64,000 bases of DNA from Arcobacter sp. (GTDB lineage Bacteria > Campylobacterota > Campylobacteria > Campylobacterales > Arcobacteraceae): positions 114,879-178,878 of the forward strand of contig JAIFNA010000004.1 of the NCBI GenBank assembly GCA_020048055.1, in the 5' to 3' direction. The translations under genes and the position numbers were made by a program. Under the pieces are notes generated by a model. It saw only the letters and a list, made by a program, of their open reading frames with translations, searched no databases and was not told where the DNA came from. Positions within the stretch are counted from its first letter, which is position 1. Every line of letters begins with the position of its first letter. Positions 52,488 through 61,135 of the stretch are shown here, piece after piece.

Positions 52488-54874
52488 TTAAATGTAACCA
52501 CTGCCAATTAGAATTTGATGAAAGTGTAATGATACAAGATAAGCAAAACCCAGATTTATCTTTTTGTTGTAACGGATGTCAAGGAGTTTATTATATTCTA
52601 AAAGATGATGGACTGATTGGCTTTTATGACAAAATAGGGAAAAACCACCTTCAAAAACCTATCGCTTTTGGTGAAGATAGTGGAAATTTTGACACGGAAA
52701 GCTTCAAACAAAGATACATCAAAAAGACAAATGAAGGCTTTAATAGAGTTGACTTGATTATTGAGGGGATACATTGTGCTGCTTGTATTTGGCTAAATGA
52801 GAAGATTTTAGATGAAACAGATGGAATAGTAGAAGCTAGTATAAATTTCACTTCCAACAAAGCTAAAATTGTTTGGGATGAAGATGTGATTTCCCTCTCT
52901 AAAATTATCGAAAAAATAAGAAGTATCGGCTATAACGCATACCCTTATGATAAAACAAAAAATGAACAAAAAGAAATAAAAAAGAGTCGCGATTATTTTT
53001 TAAAAATGAGTGTTGCTCTTTTTTCCTCTATGAATATTATGATGATTGGGGTAGCAAAATATACTGGTTTTTTTACAGGAATGAGTGAGGAGATGGTAAA
53101 AATAGTCCACTTTGCAGAGTGGCTTTTTGCTACACCTGTCCTTTTCTTTAGTGGATGGATATTTTTTAGGGGTGCTTATTTTGGACTAAAAAACAAAATT
53201 ATAAATATGGATTTTTTAGTTATTACTGGTGCTAGCTTAACGTATATCTACTCACTATATGTACTCTTTGGTGGACTTGGACATAGTTATTTTGATAGTG
53301 TTGCGATGATTATCACGTTTGTATTAGTTGGAAAATATCTTGAAGTCTTAGGGAAAAAGAGTGCTGTTGATACGATGGATAAGATTAAAGCATATATTCC
53401 ACACGAAGCAACTATCATAAAAGATGGAGCCAAAGTGGTGATTCCAATCGATAATATAGAAATTGGCGATATTATTGAAGTTAAAAATGGGGAAAAAGCT
53501 TCAGTAGATGGGGAGCTTCTAAGTGGTGAAACATCTTTTGATGAGAGTAGTATCACGGGGGAAAGTATCCCTGTTTATAAAGCAAAAGGTTCAAAAATAA
53601 TAAGTGGGACTATAAATCTTGATAAAGTAATAAGATACAAAGCAACAAAAGATTATGCAAATTCAACATTAAATCATATAGTTGAACTCCTAGAAGATGC
53701 ACTAAATTCAAAACCAAAAATTGAAGAGATGACAAATAACTTGTCAAAATATTTTTCAATTGTTATTTTACTTTTGGCCACTGTTACATTTGTTAGCTGG
53801 AATCTTTTTGGGCTTGATTTTGAAAATGCACTTATTATCACAATAAGCGTTGTTGTAATTGCTTGTCCTTGTGCTTTAGCTTTAGCTACACCTATTGCTA
53901 GCCTTATTGGAATTAGTTGGCTTGCAAAAGAGGGATTACTTTTTAAAGAAGCAAAATTTATTGAGGTATTTTCAAAAGCAACAACAGTTGTATTTGATAA
54001 AACTGGCACACTAACAAATGGGAAACTAGAAGTTAAATCTTTTAGTGGAACATTAAAGCAAAATGAACTAAATATTTTGTTTAGTTTAGTAGATAGCTCA
54101 ACTCATCTAGTAAGTATCGCGGTAAAAAAATATCTACAAAACAACTACCAAAACTTAGAAAATTTAAACTTAGAAAATATAACTCAGATACCAGCTTTAG
54201 GGCTTGGTGCAACTTACAAAAATGATAATATCTTTGGTGGAAGAGGTGAATTTGATGGAGAATTTACAAACTTCACATTTAAAATAAATAACCACATATT
54301 AGCCTCATTTGATCTTGAAGATGAACTAAAAGATGATGCTAAAAAAACAATAGATTATCTAAAAATAAATAATGTTGAAACTATTATTTGTAGTGGTGAC
54401 AATGAAAAAGTTGTATCAAAAATAGCAAATCAACTAAATATCGAATCATATTTTGCAAACTCATCTCCAACAGACAAGGCAGATTTAATCACAAAACTAA
54501 AAAATGAAAACAAAGTTGTCGTGATGGTGGGAGATGGGATAAATGATACCCTAGCATTAAGTCGTGCAAGTATTGCAATTGCTATGGGAAATGGCTCAGA
54601 TATAGCACTTAGCGTAAGTGATGTAGTTATTTTAAATGATAAATTAGAGGGTATTGCCAAAAGTTTTTATATCTCAAGAAGAACCTTTAGATTTATAAAA
54701 CAAAACCTTTTAATCTCGCTTCTATACAACCTAATAACTATCCCGATAGCAATAATGGGATATGTGATACCACTTCTAGCAGCACTCTCTATGAGTCTTA
54801 GTTCACTTTTAGTTGTAGGAAATAGCATGAGAATTAAAGAGGAAAAATTGAAACTTGATGAGGTAAAAAAATGA
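52478..54874 (+). CDS. ccoI: CcoI, copper-transporting P-type ATPase for cbb3 oxidase
   Basis: 798 residues. An N-terminal Cys-rich segment (CNHCQLEFD, FCCNGCQGVYYIL) and an HMA domain with HCAACIW precede eight membrane helices. CPCALALATP (CPC, transmembrane copper site), the phosphorylation motif FDKTGTLTNG, and MVGDGINDTLAL are all present. CcoI delivers copper for assembly of cbb3-type cytochrome oxidase. ccoS follows, overlapping by four bases. The oxidase subunits are elsewhere. Confidence 0.93.
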   Translation: MSIIKCNHCQLEFDESVMIQDKQNPDLSFCCNGCQGVYYILKDDGLIGFYDKIGKNHLQKPIAFGEDSGNFDTESFKQRYIKKTNEGFNRVDLIIEGIHCAACIWLNEKILDETDGIVEASINFTSNKAKIVWDEDVISLSKIIEKIRSIGYNAYPYDKTKNEQKEIKKSRDYFLKMSVALFSSMNIMMIGVAKYTGFFTGMSEEMVKIVHFAEWLFATPVLFFSGWIFFRGAYFGLKNKIINMDFLVITGASLTYIYSLYVLFGGLGHSYFDSVAMIITFVLVGKYLEVLGKKSAVDTMDKIKAYIPHEATIIKDGAKVVIPIDNIEIGDIIEVKNGEKASVDGELLSGETSFDESSITGESIPVYKAKGSKIISGTINLDKVIRYKATKDYANSTLNHIVELLEDALNSKPKIEEMTNNLSKYFSIVILLLATVTFVSWNLFGLDFENALIITISVVVIACPCALALATPIASLIGISWLAKEGLLFKEAKFIEVFSKATTVVFDKTGTLTNGKLEVKSFSGTLKQNELNILFSLVDSSTHLVSIAVKKYLQNNYQNLENLNLENITQIPALGLGATYKNDNIFGGRGEFDGEFTNFTFKINNHILASFDLEDELKDDAKKTIDYLKINNVETIICSGDNEKVVSKIANQLNIESYFANSSPTDKADLITKLKNENKVVVMVGDGINDTLALSRASIAIAMGNGSDIALSVSDVVILNDKLEGIAKSFYISRRTFRFIKQNLLISLLYNLITIPIAIMGYVIPLLAALSMSLSSLLVVGNSMRIKEEKLKLDEVKK

Positions 54875-55131
54875 ATGACGGAATTTTATGGCTTGAGCTA
54901 GTTGTTGGGATTATTGTTAGCTTTTCACTTTTAGGAGTTTTTATTTGGGCTGTTAAACAAGGGCAATTTGATGATGGAAAAAAGATGATGAATGGGTTAT
55001 TAAATGACTCAACAGAAGAGCTTCAAGATGCAATTAGAAAAGAGAATAAAATCAAAGAGTTAAAAGCAAATAAACTAAAATCAAACGGGGAAAAAGATTC
55101 CCAATTTGAAATAAACTCAAAAATAGACTAA
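54871..55131 (+). CDS. ccoS: CcoS, cbb3 oxidase maturation protein
   Basis: 86 residues with one N-terminal membrane helix (about 9-28) followed by FIWAVKQGQFDD, the CcoS/FixS signature. It is needed for metal and haem insertion in cbb3 oxidase (family knowledge). The C-terminal tail is longer than in the smallest homologues. It overlaps ccoI by four bases. Confidence 0.9.
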   Translation: MNDGILWLELVVGIIVSFSLLGVFIWAVKQGQFDDGKKMMNGLLNDSTEELQDAIRKENKIKELKANKLKSNGEKDSQFEINSKID

Positions 55132-55148
55132 GTTTATAGATTTAACAG

Positions 55149-55631
55149 TTATTTAATTTTTATAACTTTTGATTGCTCTTTTTTAACCTCTTTTTTGGGA
55201 ACATTTACAATCAAAATACCATTTTTATGTTCGGCACTCAACCCTCCAATATCACCATTTTGTGGTATTTTTACCATTCTTGTAGAGTTACTCAAATATC
55301 TCTCTTCTTTTATATATTTTTTATCTTTTGAATCTTTAGTATCTTTTTTACTAACTTCAAGCTTTAAGACATTTCCCTCTTCAACACTCAAATTTAAATC
55401 TTTTTTCTCAATACCTTGTACCTCAAACTCCACAATATAAGAACTATTATTTTCATACATATCAATTTTAAAACTGCTATGCATCCCAAATTTATTGTAC
55501 GGTTGAAACATCGAATCAAAGTATCTATCGAATCTTTTCATCTCATAATCGATAGTTGTATAAAAAAAAGGATTTGCATAAAGGGAACACCAAAGTAAAG
55601 AGATAACTAGAATACTTCTTGTAAATTTCAT
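55149..55631 (-). CDS. Hsp20/alpha-crystallin protein with export signal
   Basis: 160 residues from the second ATG (55631). The sequence GGAGAAGAAG just before it is a better ribosome-binding site than that of the ATG at 55643. The N-terminus (MKFTRSILVISLLWCSLYANP) is a signal peptide. The alpha-crystallin domain follows: SFKIDMYENNSSYIVEFEVQG, then LKLEVSK, RMVKIPQNGDIGGLSAEHKNG and LIVNVPKK. Most Hsp20 proteins are cytoplasmic, so an exported one, with a likely periplasmic role, is less usual. No CIRCE or clear heat-shock promoter was seen. Converges with ccoS at 17 bases. Confidence 0.85.
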   Translation of the reverse strand: MKFTRSILVISLLWCSLYANPFFYTTIDYEMKRFDRYFDSMFQPYNKFGMHSSFKIDMYENNSSYIVEFEVQGIEKKDLNLSVEEGNVLKLEVSKKDTKDSKDKKYIKEERYLSNSTRMVKIPQNGDIGGLSAEHKNGILIVNVPKKEVKKEQSKVIKIK

Positions 55632-55724
55632 CTTCTTCTCCATATTTAATTTTGTGATTTTTCAATCGCAAAATTTTAATACAGAAAAAATTTAAAAAAA
55701 ATAATTGAACTAATTTAATTTATG

Positions 55725-55740
55725 ACAAAAATATTTTTGT
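55725..55740. other. 16-base perfect palindrome in the gap before Hsp20
   Basis: ACAAAAATATTTTTGT is its own reverse complement. It lies 18 bases after the UbiD-like gene stop and about 95 bases before the Hsp20 start. It may be part of a weak terminator or a binding site. The rest of the 115-base gap shows no other structure. Confidence 0.3.
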
Positions 55741-55758
55741 AATTTTTATTACCACCAG

Positions 55759-57591
55759 CTAAACTAATCCCCACTTCTCTATAAATTCATCATCAATATC
55801 CAAGATTCCCCTATCTCTTAAATCATCTAAAACACTTTTTGTGCAAGTTACATCATCTGGCCATCTTCTATTAAAGCCATCAAGTTCATTTTTATTTGTT
55901 GCATCTATACCTATCATATTTCCTGCAATAAAAATATCACGATTACTATCTATATTATTTACCACCCTCCATAAAAGCATATATGGATTATTTAAGTTAT
56001 TATTTTTTTCATCCACAATGACCACGATTTTAAGATACAAAAAAAGTGGTTTCAGTGCTTCTAAAAGTTCACTTTGGGTAGTTTTTTTATCTACACTTAC
56101 AACTGTAATTGGGTTTTTTGTATCGGTAAAATATTGCTTTAGCCCAACAACTTCATCTGAAATTTGTTTAATTTTTATAAACAACTCAGCATCGCTAAGC
56201 AAGAAAATACCACTTTTACTTAACTCATCACCAGTGCAATCGATTCCAAGTTTCCCACCAATTGCAAACTTAGGACTTGAGTGATCAAGTGCATCAACAA
56301 CGCCACGCGTTATAAGTAATTCTTCGGCGCCAATTCGATTTAAAATCCATCTAGTTATCTCTTTTGTATCAGTAAGTTTTGGAGCATCAGCTCCAACAAA
56401 AATAGCATGTTTCACAAAACTCATCTGTCCAACACCCCAAAAAGCATGCATCATTTGGGTTGCATGTCCTGGATAATTAACATTAATCTTTGCAACAATA
56501 AGATTATGAAAAACACCATTTTCAGGCATATAATAATCAATCAAATCTGGTGCCGTTGTTTTTAAAAGTGGTAAAAAAATTCGCTCAGTAGCATGTCCCA
56601 TGTATTTATCTTCCAAAGGTGGTTTCCCAACAACAGTAGCGGCAAAAATAGGATTTTTTTTACTTGAAATACAAGTAACATCAAGCACAGGATACTCCTC
56701 TTCAAGCGTATAATAACCAGTATGATCACCAAAAGGTCCCTCAATCCTTAGTTTTGAAGTATCAACAAAACCCTCGATTACAAAATCCACATCATGTGGG
56801 ATATAAATATCATTTGTGATAGATTTCGCAAGACGTGCATTCTCTTTTTTTACAAATCCATAAAGCATAAGCTCAAATACTCCTATTGGAAGCGGAGCTT
56901 GTCCACACCAAATATACATAGGATCTCCACCAATTGCAATACTTACAGGCATTTTCACACCAGCTTTTTTGTATTCATGGAAAAAATGGTTGCTATCTTT
57001 ATGTATTTGCCAGTGAAGTCCTAGTTGTCCGTCGTTGTAAATTTGAAGTCTATACATACCAACATTACTCATTTTTCCATCAAGTGAAGTTGTATAAACC
57101 TGCCCCATAGTAATAAATGCTCCACCATCTTGTTCCCAAGTTGTCAGCACAGGTAAATCACTAAGCCTAGCCTCGCTCCCGAGTTTTACAATCTCTTGAC
57201 AAACACCTTTTTTTGATAATTTTTTCGGTGGTACATTTTTTAGATTAAAAAGTTTTCCAAATAATGCCAACTTATCACTAAAGCCCTGCGGTGGTTTAAT
57301 TTTTAGTAAACTTTCTATTTGGCTACCTATTTTATCGCCATCTCCAATAAAAAGTTCAACCGCTTTCTCATTACAAAACACATTCATAAGCACAGGGATA
57401 GTAAATTTTTTTCCTGTTTTTTTATCAACAGGGTTTGTAAAAAGTATAGCTTTACTATTTGGTGTTTTTACCTCAACATAGGCAATATGTGGGATTTCAA
57501 GATAGATATCAAGTTCATCATCAATAATTTTAAGAAGATTATTTTCTTTTAAAATTTTTATAGTTTTATCATTATCATAAAAATTAGTCAC
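55759..57591 (-). CDS. UbiD-family menaquinone biosynthesis decarboxylase
   Basis: 610 residues. UbiD family blocks include TMGQVYTTSLDG, VSIAIGGDPMYIWCGQAP, EGPFGDHTGYYTLEEEYPV and GLKQYFTDTKN-region ends. These enzymes use prenylated FMN to remove a carboxylate. In Campylobacterota a long form of about 600 residues is assigned to the futalosine menaquinone pathway (decarboxylation of a dihydroxynaphthoate). The length and the final block DLRDRGILDIDDEFIEKW fit that form. It starts 20 bases after recJ's end and is probably co-transcribed with it. Confidence 0.85.
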   Translation of the reverse strand: MTNFYDNDKTIKILKENNLLKIIDDELDIYLEIPHIAYVEVKTPNSKAILFTNPVDKKTGKKFTIPVLMNVFCNEKAVELFIGDGDKIGSQIESLLKIKPPQGFSDKLALFGKLFNLKNVPPKKLSKKGVCQEIVKLGSEARLSDLPVLTTWEQDGGAFITMGQVYTTSLDGKMSNVGMYRLQIYNDGQLGLHWQIHKDSNHFFHEYKKAGVKMPVSIAIGGDPMYIWCGQAPLPIGVFELMLYGFVKKENARLAKSITNDIYIPHDVDFVIEGFVDTSKLRIEGPFGDHTGYYTLEEEYPVLDVTCISSKKNPIFAATVVGKPPLEDKYMGHATERIFLPLLKTTAPDLIDYYMPENGVFHNLIVAKINVNYPGHATQMMHAFWGVGQMSFVKHAIFVGADAPKLTDTKEITRWILNRIGAEELLITRGVVDALDHSSPKFAIGGKLGIDCTGDELSKSGIFLLSDAELFIKIKQISDEVVGLKQYFTDTKNPITVVSVDKKTTQSELLEALKPLFLYLKIVVIVDEKNNNLNNPYMLLWRVVNNIDSNRDIFIAGNMIGIDATNKNELDGFNRRWPDDVTCTKSVLDDLRDRGILDIDDEFIEKWGLV

Positions 57592-57611
57592 TAAGAATTC
57601 CTTTGTTTGTT

Positions 57612-59186
57612 TTACAAAATCTCTTTTACAAGAAGATTGTATGTTGTTTCATTTCTAAATTCGTTTTTATCAATTGTTGCCAAAATATCAACATTTTCCC
57701 CCTCAATAATCCCATCAATATCCAAAAATACTAACGCTTCAGTTTTGTTTTTTCCGTCACTTAAAACTAATTTTTTGTACTCTTTATTTTTGCCTATTAA
57801 TTTTAACTCTACTATTTGAAGATTATTGATTTTAAAAACAGGAAGTGTATTTTCCAAACCAAATGGACGGAAACTATCTACAAGATTAAAAAGCGGTGCG
57901 CTTACAAGTTCTAAATCTATCTCACATAAAAAGTCATTTGATACGAAATCCTTATTTTTGGGCAAACTTTTCAATGCTTGATTTATTTGATTTTTAAACT
58001 CATCAAATTTGGAAACCTTCAAAGATAGTCCAGCAGCACCTTTATGTCCACCAAAACCAAGCAACAAATGGGAAACTTTACAAAGTAAATCGTATAGATT
58101 TACCTCACCATCACCTCTGGCACTCCCTTTTAAAGTTGAGCCATTTTGTTTAAAAACAAAGCTTGGTTTTTTATATTTTTCACAAAGTTTAGCTGCAACA
58201 ATCCCTACAATTCCCTCGTTCCAATCTTCTCCACTAACAACAATTACATCATCAAGTAGATTGACTTTTGTTTTTGCATCTTCAAAAATACTTAGTTGCT
58301 GTTGTTTTCTCCTCTCATTTAACTCTATCAAATAAGCTAATTGTTCATTTGCTTCATATGCATCAAAAGACAACAAAAACTCCAAAGCCACACTAGCATC
58401 TTCCATTCTACCCGCACAATTTATAAGTGGTGCGATTTTAAAACCAATATCGTCTTCATTTATATCTTTTAGCCCAAACCTCTCTTTTATGGCTACAAAT
58501 GATGGACGAGTTGATTTTGAAAGCTCAATTAGACCTTTTTTTACAATCGTTTTATTTATTGATTTCATAGGCATTATATCCCCAATAATAGCTACCGTAA
58601 GCAAATCAAACAACTCTGCTAAATTAAAATCGAGCCCTAATTCTTTTTTGATATTTGCACACAAATACCAAGCAACATTTGCTCCACAAATATCGCTAAA
58701 TGGAAATTTACAACTATCTTGTTTTGGATTTACAATTGCAAAAGCATCAGGGATTTTTTCCCCGACAGTATGATGATCTGTAATAATAAGGTCGAGTCCT
58801 CGTCTTTTACAAATTTCAGCAGCTTCAATAGCACTTATACCATTATCTACCGTGATAATAATCCCATCATAAATTTCTTCAAGAATTTTTGCGCTTATTC
58901 CATACCCATGTGTAAAACGGTTTGGGATAAGATAATTTACTTCAACCCCAACAGCTTTTGTAAAAAACTCAACAATAATTGCAGTTGAAACAACACCATC
59001 AGCATCATAGTCACCAACAATATTTATTGTTTCATCGTTTTGTAACGCCTCTATTATCCTCTTTGTAGCTTTATCAATATCTTTAAATAAAGAGGGTGAT
59101 GGTAAATCTTTCAAAGATTTTATTTCACCATCTAAAACTCTATCTTCTAGGAGTTTTTTTATATCTCCAAGAAACAATTTAGCCAT
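57612..59186 (-). CDS. recJ: RecJ, single-strand 5'-3' exonuclease
   Basis: 524 residues. The DHH phosphoesterase core has [17 protein letters not shown] (Asp cluster) and [10 protein letters not shown]. The DHHA1 domain ends with [16 protein letters not shown], the GGHxxAAG signature. It degrades single-strand DNA in repair. The last 60 residues form the beta-barrel typical of bacterial RecJ. It starts inside the end of the MCP gene (eight-base overlap). Confidence 0.95.
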   Translation of the reverse strand: MAKLFLGDIKKLLEDRVLDGEIKSLKDLPSPSLFKDIDKATKRIIEALQNDETINIVGDYDADGVVSTAIIVEFFTKAVGVEVNYLIPNRFTHGYGISAKILEEIYDGIIITVDNGISAIEAAEICKRRGLDLIITDHHTVGEKIPDAFAIVNPKQDSCKFPFSDICGANVAWYLCANIKKELGLDFNLAELFDLLTVAIIGDIMPMKSINKTIVKKGLIELSKSTRPSFVAIKERFGLKDINEDDIGFKIAPLINCAGRMEDASVALEFLLSFDAYEANEQLAYLIELNERRKQQQLSIFEDAKTKVNLLDDVIVVSGEDWNEGIVGIVAAKLCEKYKKPSFVFKQNGSTLKGSARGDGEVNLYDLLCKVSHLLLGFGGHKGAAGLSLKVSKFDEFKNQINQALKSLPKNKDFVSNDFLCEIDLELVSAPLFNLVDSFRPFGLENTLPVFKINNLQIVELKLIGKNKEYKKLVLSDGKNKTEALVFLDIDGIIEGENVDILATIDKNEFRNETTYNLLVKEIL

Positions 59187-61053
59187 TAATATCCTCTTTA
59201 CCTATAAATTGTTTTTGGTTTGCACTTTCAACTAAATCACTTGCAAGTTTTGATGTAGTAACTGAAATATGATGAGTTTGGTTAGCAATATTTGCATTTT
59301 CTTTTGTTTGCGATTCAAGTAATTCGATTACATTATTTATTTGAGCCACACCACTTTGTTGTTGTTTTGAAGCTACATTTACATCTTTGATTAAGTCCAT
59401 TGTTGTTGCTATATTTTGATTTAATCCCTCATAACCTTTTATCATCTCATTTGCAATTTCTGTCCCTTCTGTGGCTTTGTTGGTTGCTAACTCAACAAGG
59501 TCTTTGATCTCTTTTGCTGCATCACTACTTCTATTTGCAAGGTTCCTCACTTCACCAGCAACAACTGCAAATCCTTTCCCTGCTTCACCTGCTGTTGCTG
59601 CTTCTACTGCTGCATTTAGAGATAAGATATTTGTTTGGAATGCAATTTGATCAATAATAGAAATTGCTCTATTTATCTCGTTTACTTGCATACTAATTTC
59701 ATTGATTGCTGTTGTAGTTTTTGTAGCTAATGTCTGTCCCTGATCAGCCGAAAGAGTAACCGACTTCGCTAAATGTGACATTTGCGCAACTTTACCAAAT
59801 GTATCTGAAACATTTGAAGTAATCTCTTCTAGCGCTTTTGTTGTAGTGCTCAATTGTATTGCTGTTTCACTTGATGATTGATTTAGTTTATCTACGTTAG
59901 CAAGTAAAGATGAAGCAGAATTTGATAACACAACACCTGTTGTTTTATTTTCAATCAACATTACAGTGATGGTCTTTTGTAAGTTTTCAAGCCCTTTCAC
60001 AAGCTTCTCAAATACTCCACCAACTTCATCATTTGGAGACATTTTCAATGTAAATCTATAATCATTATGTGAATAAGAATCTAAAATCTTATCAATCTCA
60101 ACAAATCTATTTTTCGTATTTTCAATCATTATATTGACATTATTTTTAAACTCTTCTAGTGATTGATTTGATGTGCTTTTTTCTATATTTTGAGAATACC
60201 AACCATTACTTACTCTACCAATTACATTTTTAGCATCACTTATAAGTTCATTATCTTCCTTAATTGTCTGTTCAATTTGCTTAATATTTTCATTTACGAA
60301 ATGTGCCATCTCAGAGATTTCATCATCTGTTTTAATATCTATTAAATCTGCATTTAATTTTTTTCTATTTAAAAACAAAAAGAAAGAAGTCAAGCCATCT
60401 TTAAACTTATTTAATGGCTCAGTGATAAGTTTTTGGCTGATAATATATATAAATAACATCATCATAAAAAACAAAACAACTGATAATATCCACAAAATAT
60501 TGATTGTTGAATTTATATCTTCTGTATTTTTTGAAACATCTATAACTATACTAGTTGCTCCAAGAACTTCACCATCTTTTACATTATGACATACTGTACA
60601 GTCTGTTCCTCTAAAATTTTTTGAAGCTTTGTAAGGATAAACGATTCTAATTGTATCTTTACCCTCAATAACCTCATTTTGCAATATTATCTCACCGCTA
60701 TTTAAAACTTTTTTATCAAGTTCATCTTGCGGAGCCTCACCTGGCAAACCTTTACCATATTGTGACACTACACTATTGGCTCTAAATACCCTAAAGTCAA
60801 TTATCTCATCACTTGCTTTTGTTTTTTCATAAAATAACTCTCTGTTATGTGTTTCGCTTATCATCCCTGTCAACATAAACATATTTAAAGTATTCAAGGA
60901 CATTACAGCTATCTCTTCAGCATTTTGCTTTGCCGTCTCGTAAGTTTGAGTTTGGAGTCTATCTTTAAACCATAAAACAGTTACGATTGATGATACAAAA
61001 ACAACCACCCCAATTGCTATTTGTATTTTTGCCCCTATATTAAAAGTTTTCAT
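59179..61053 (-). CDS. Methyl-accepting chemotaxis protein with a haem-c CxxCH motif in its periplasmic domain
   Basis: 624 residues. TM1 (about 9-29), a periplasmic domain of about 155 residues, TM2 (about 186-207), HAMP (about 208-270), then a cytoplasmic helical region and the signalling domain. The hairpin tip ([20 protein letters not shown]) is the MCP consensus. CTVCH (Cys152, Cys155, His156) with following GATSIVID is like the haem-binding PAS-type sensors of Geobacter chemoreceptors GSU0582 and GSU0935. A redox or gas sensing role is therefore plausible. It overlaps recJ by eight bases. Confidence 0.9.
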   Translation of the reverse strand: MKTFNIGAKIQIAIGVVVFVSSIVTVLWFKDRLQTQTYETAKQNAEEIAVMSLNTLNMFMLTGMISETHNRELFYEKTKASDEIIDFRVFRANSVVSQYGKGLPGEAPQDELDKKVLNSGEIILQNEVIEGKDTIRIVYPYKASKNFRGTDCTVCHNVKDGEVLGATSIVIDVSKNTEDINSTINILWILSVVLFFMMMLFIYIISQKLITEPLNKFKDGLTSFFLFLNRKKLNADLIDIKTDDEISEMAHFVNENIKQIEQTIKEDNELISDAKNVIGRVSNGWYSQNIEKSTSNQSLEEFKNNVNIMIENTKNRFVEIDKILDSYSHNDYRFTLKMSPNDEVGGVFEKLVKGLENLQKTITVMLIENKTTGVVLSNSASSLLANVDKLNQSSSETAIQLSTTTKALEEITSNVSDTFGKVAQMSHLAKSVTLSADQGQTLATKTTTAINEISMQVNEINRAISIIDQIAFQTNILSLNAAVEAATAGEAGKGFAVVAGEVRNLANRSSDAAKEIKDLVELATNKATEGTEIANEMIKGYEGLNQNIATTMDLIKDVNVASKQQQSGVAQINNVIELLESQTKENANIANQTHHISVTTSKLASDLVESANQKQFIGKEDING

Positions 61054-61082
61054 TATATTTCCTCAAAATTTATTTGATGGAT

Positions 61083-61088
61083 ACTATA
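61083..61088 (-). promoter_or_regulatory. Candidate -10 before the chemoreceptor gene
   Basis: Minus-strand TTTAGTATAGTATCC holds TATAGT about 30 bases before the start, which has GAGGA as ribosome-binding site. The 82-base gap also contains the end of the upstream helicase gene unit. Confidence 0.4.
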
Positions 61089-61135
61089 CTAAAAATTAAT
61101 AATATTTGATTAAAAAAAGATACTTGATTGACGTT

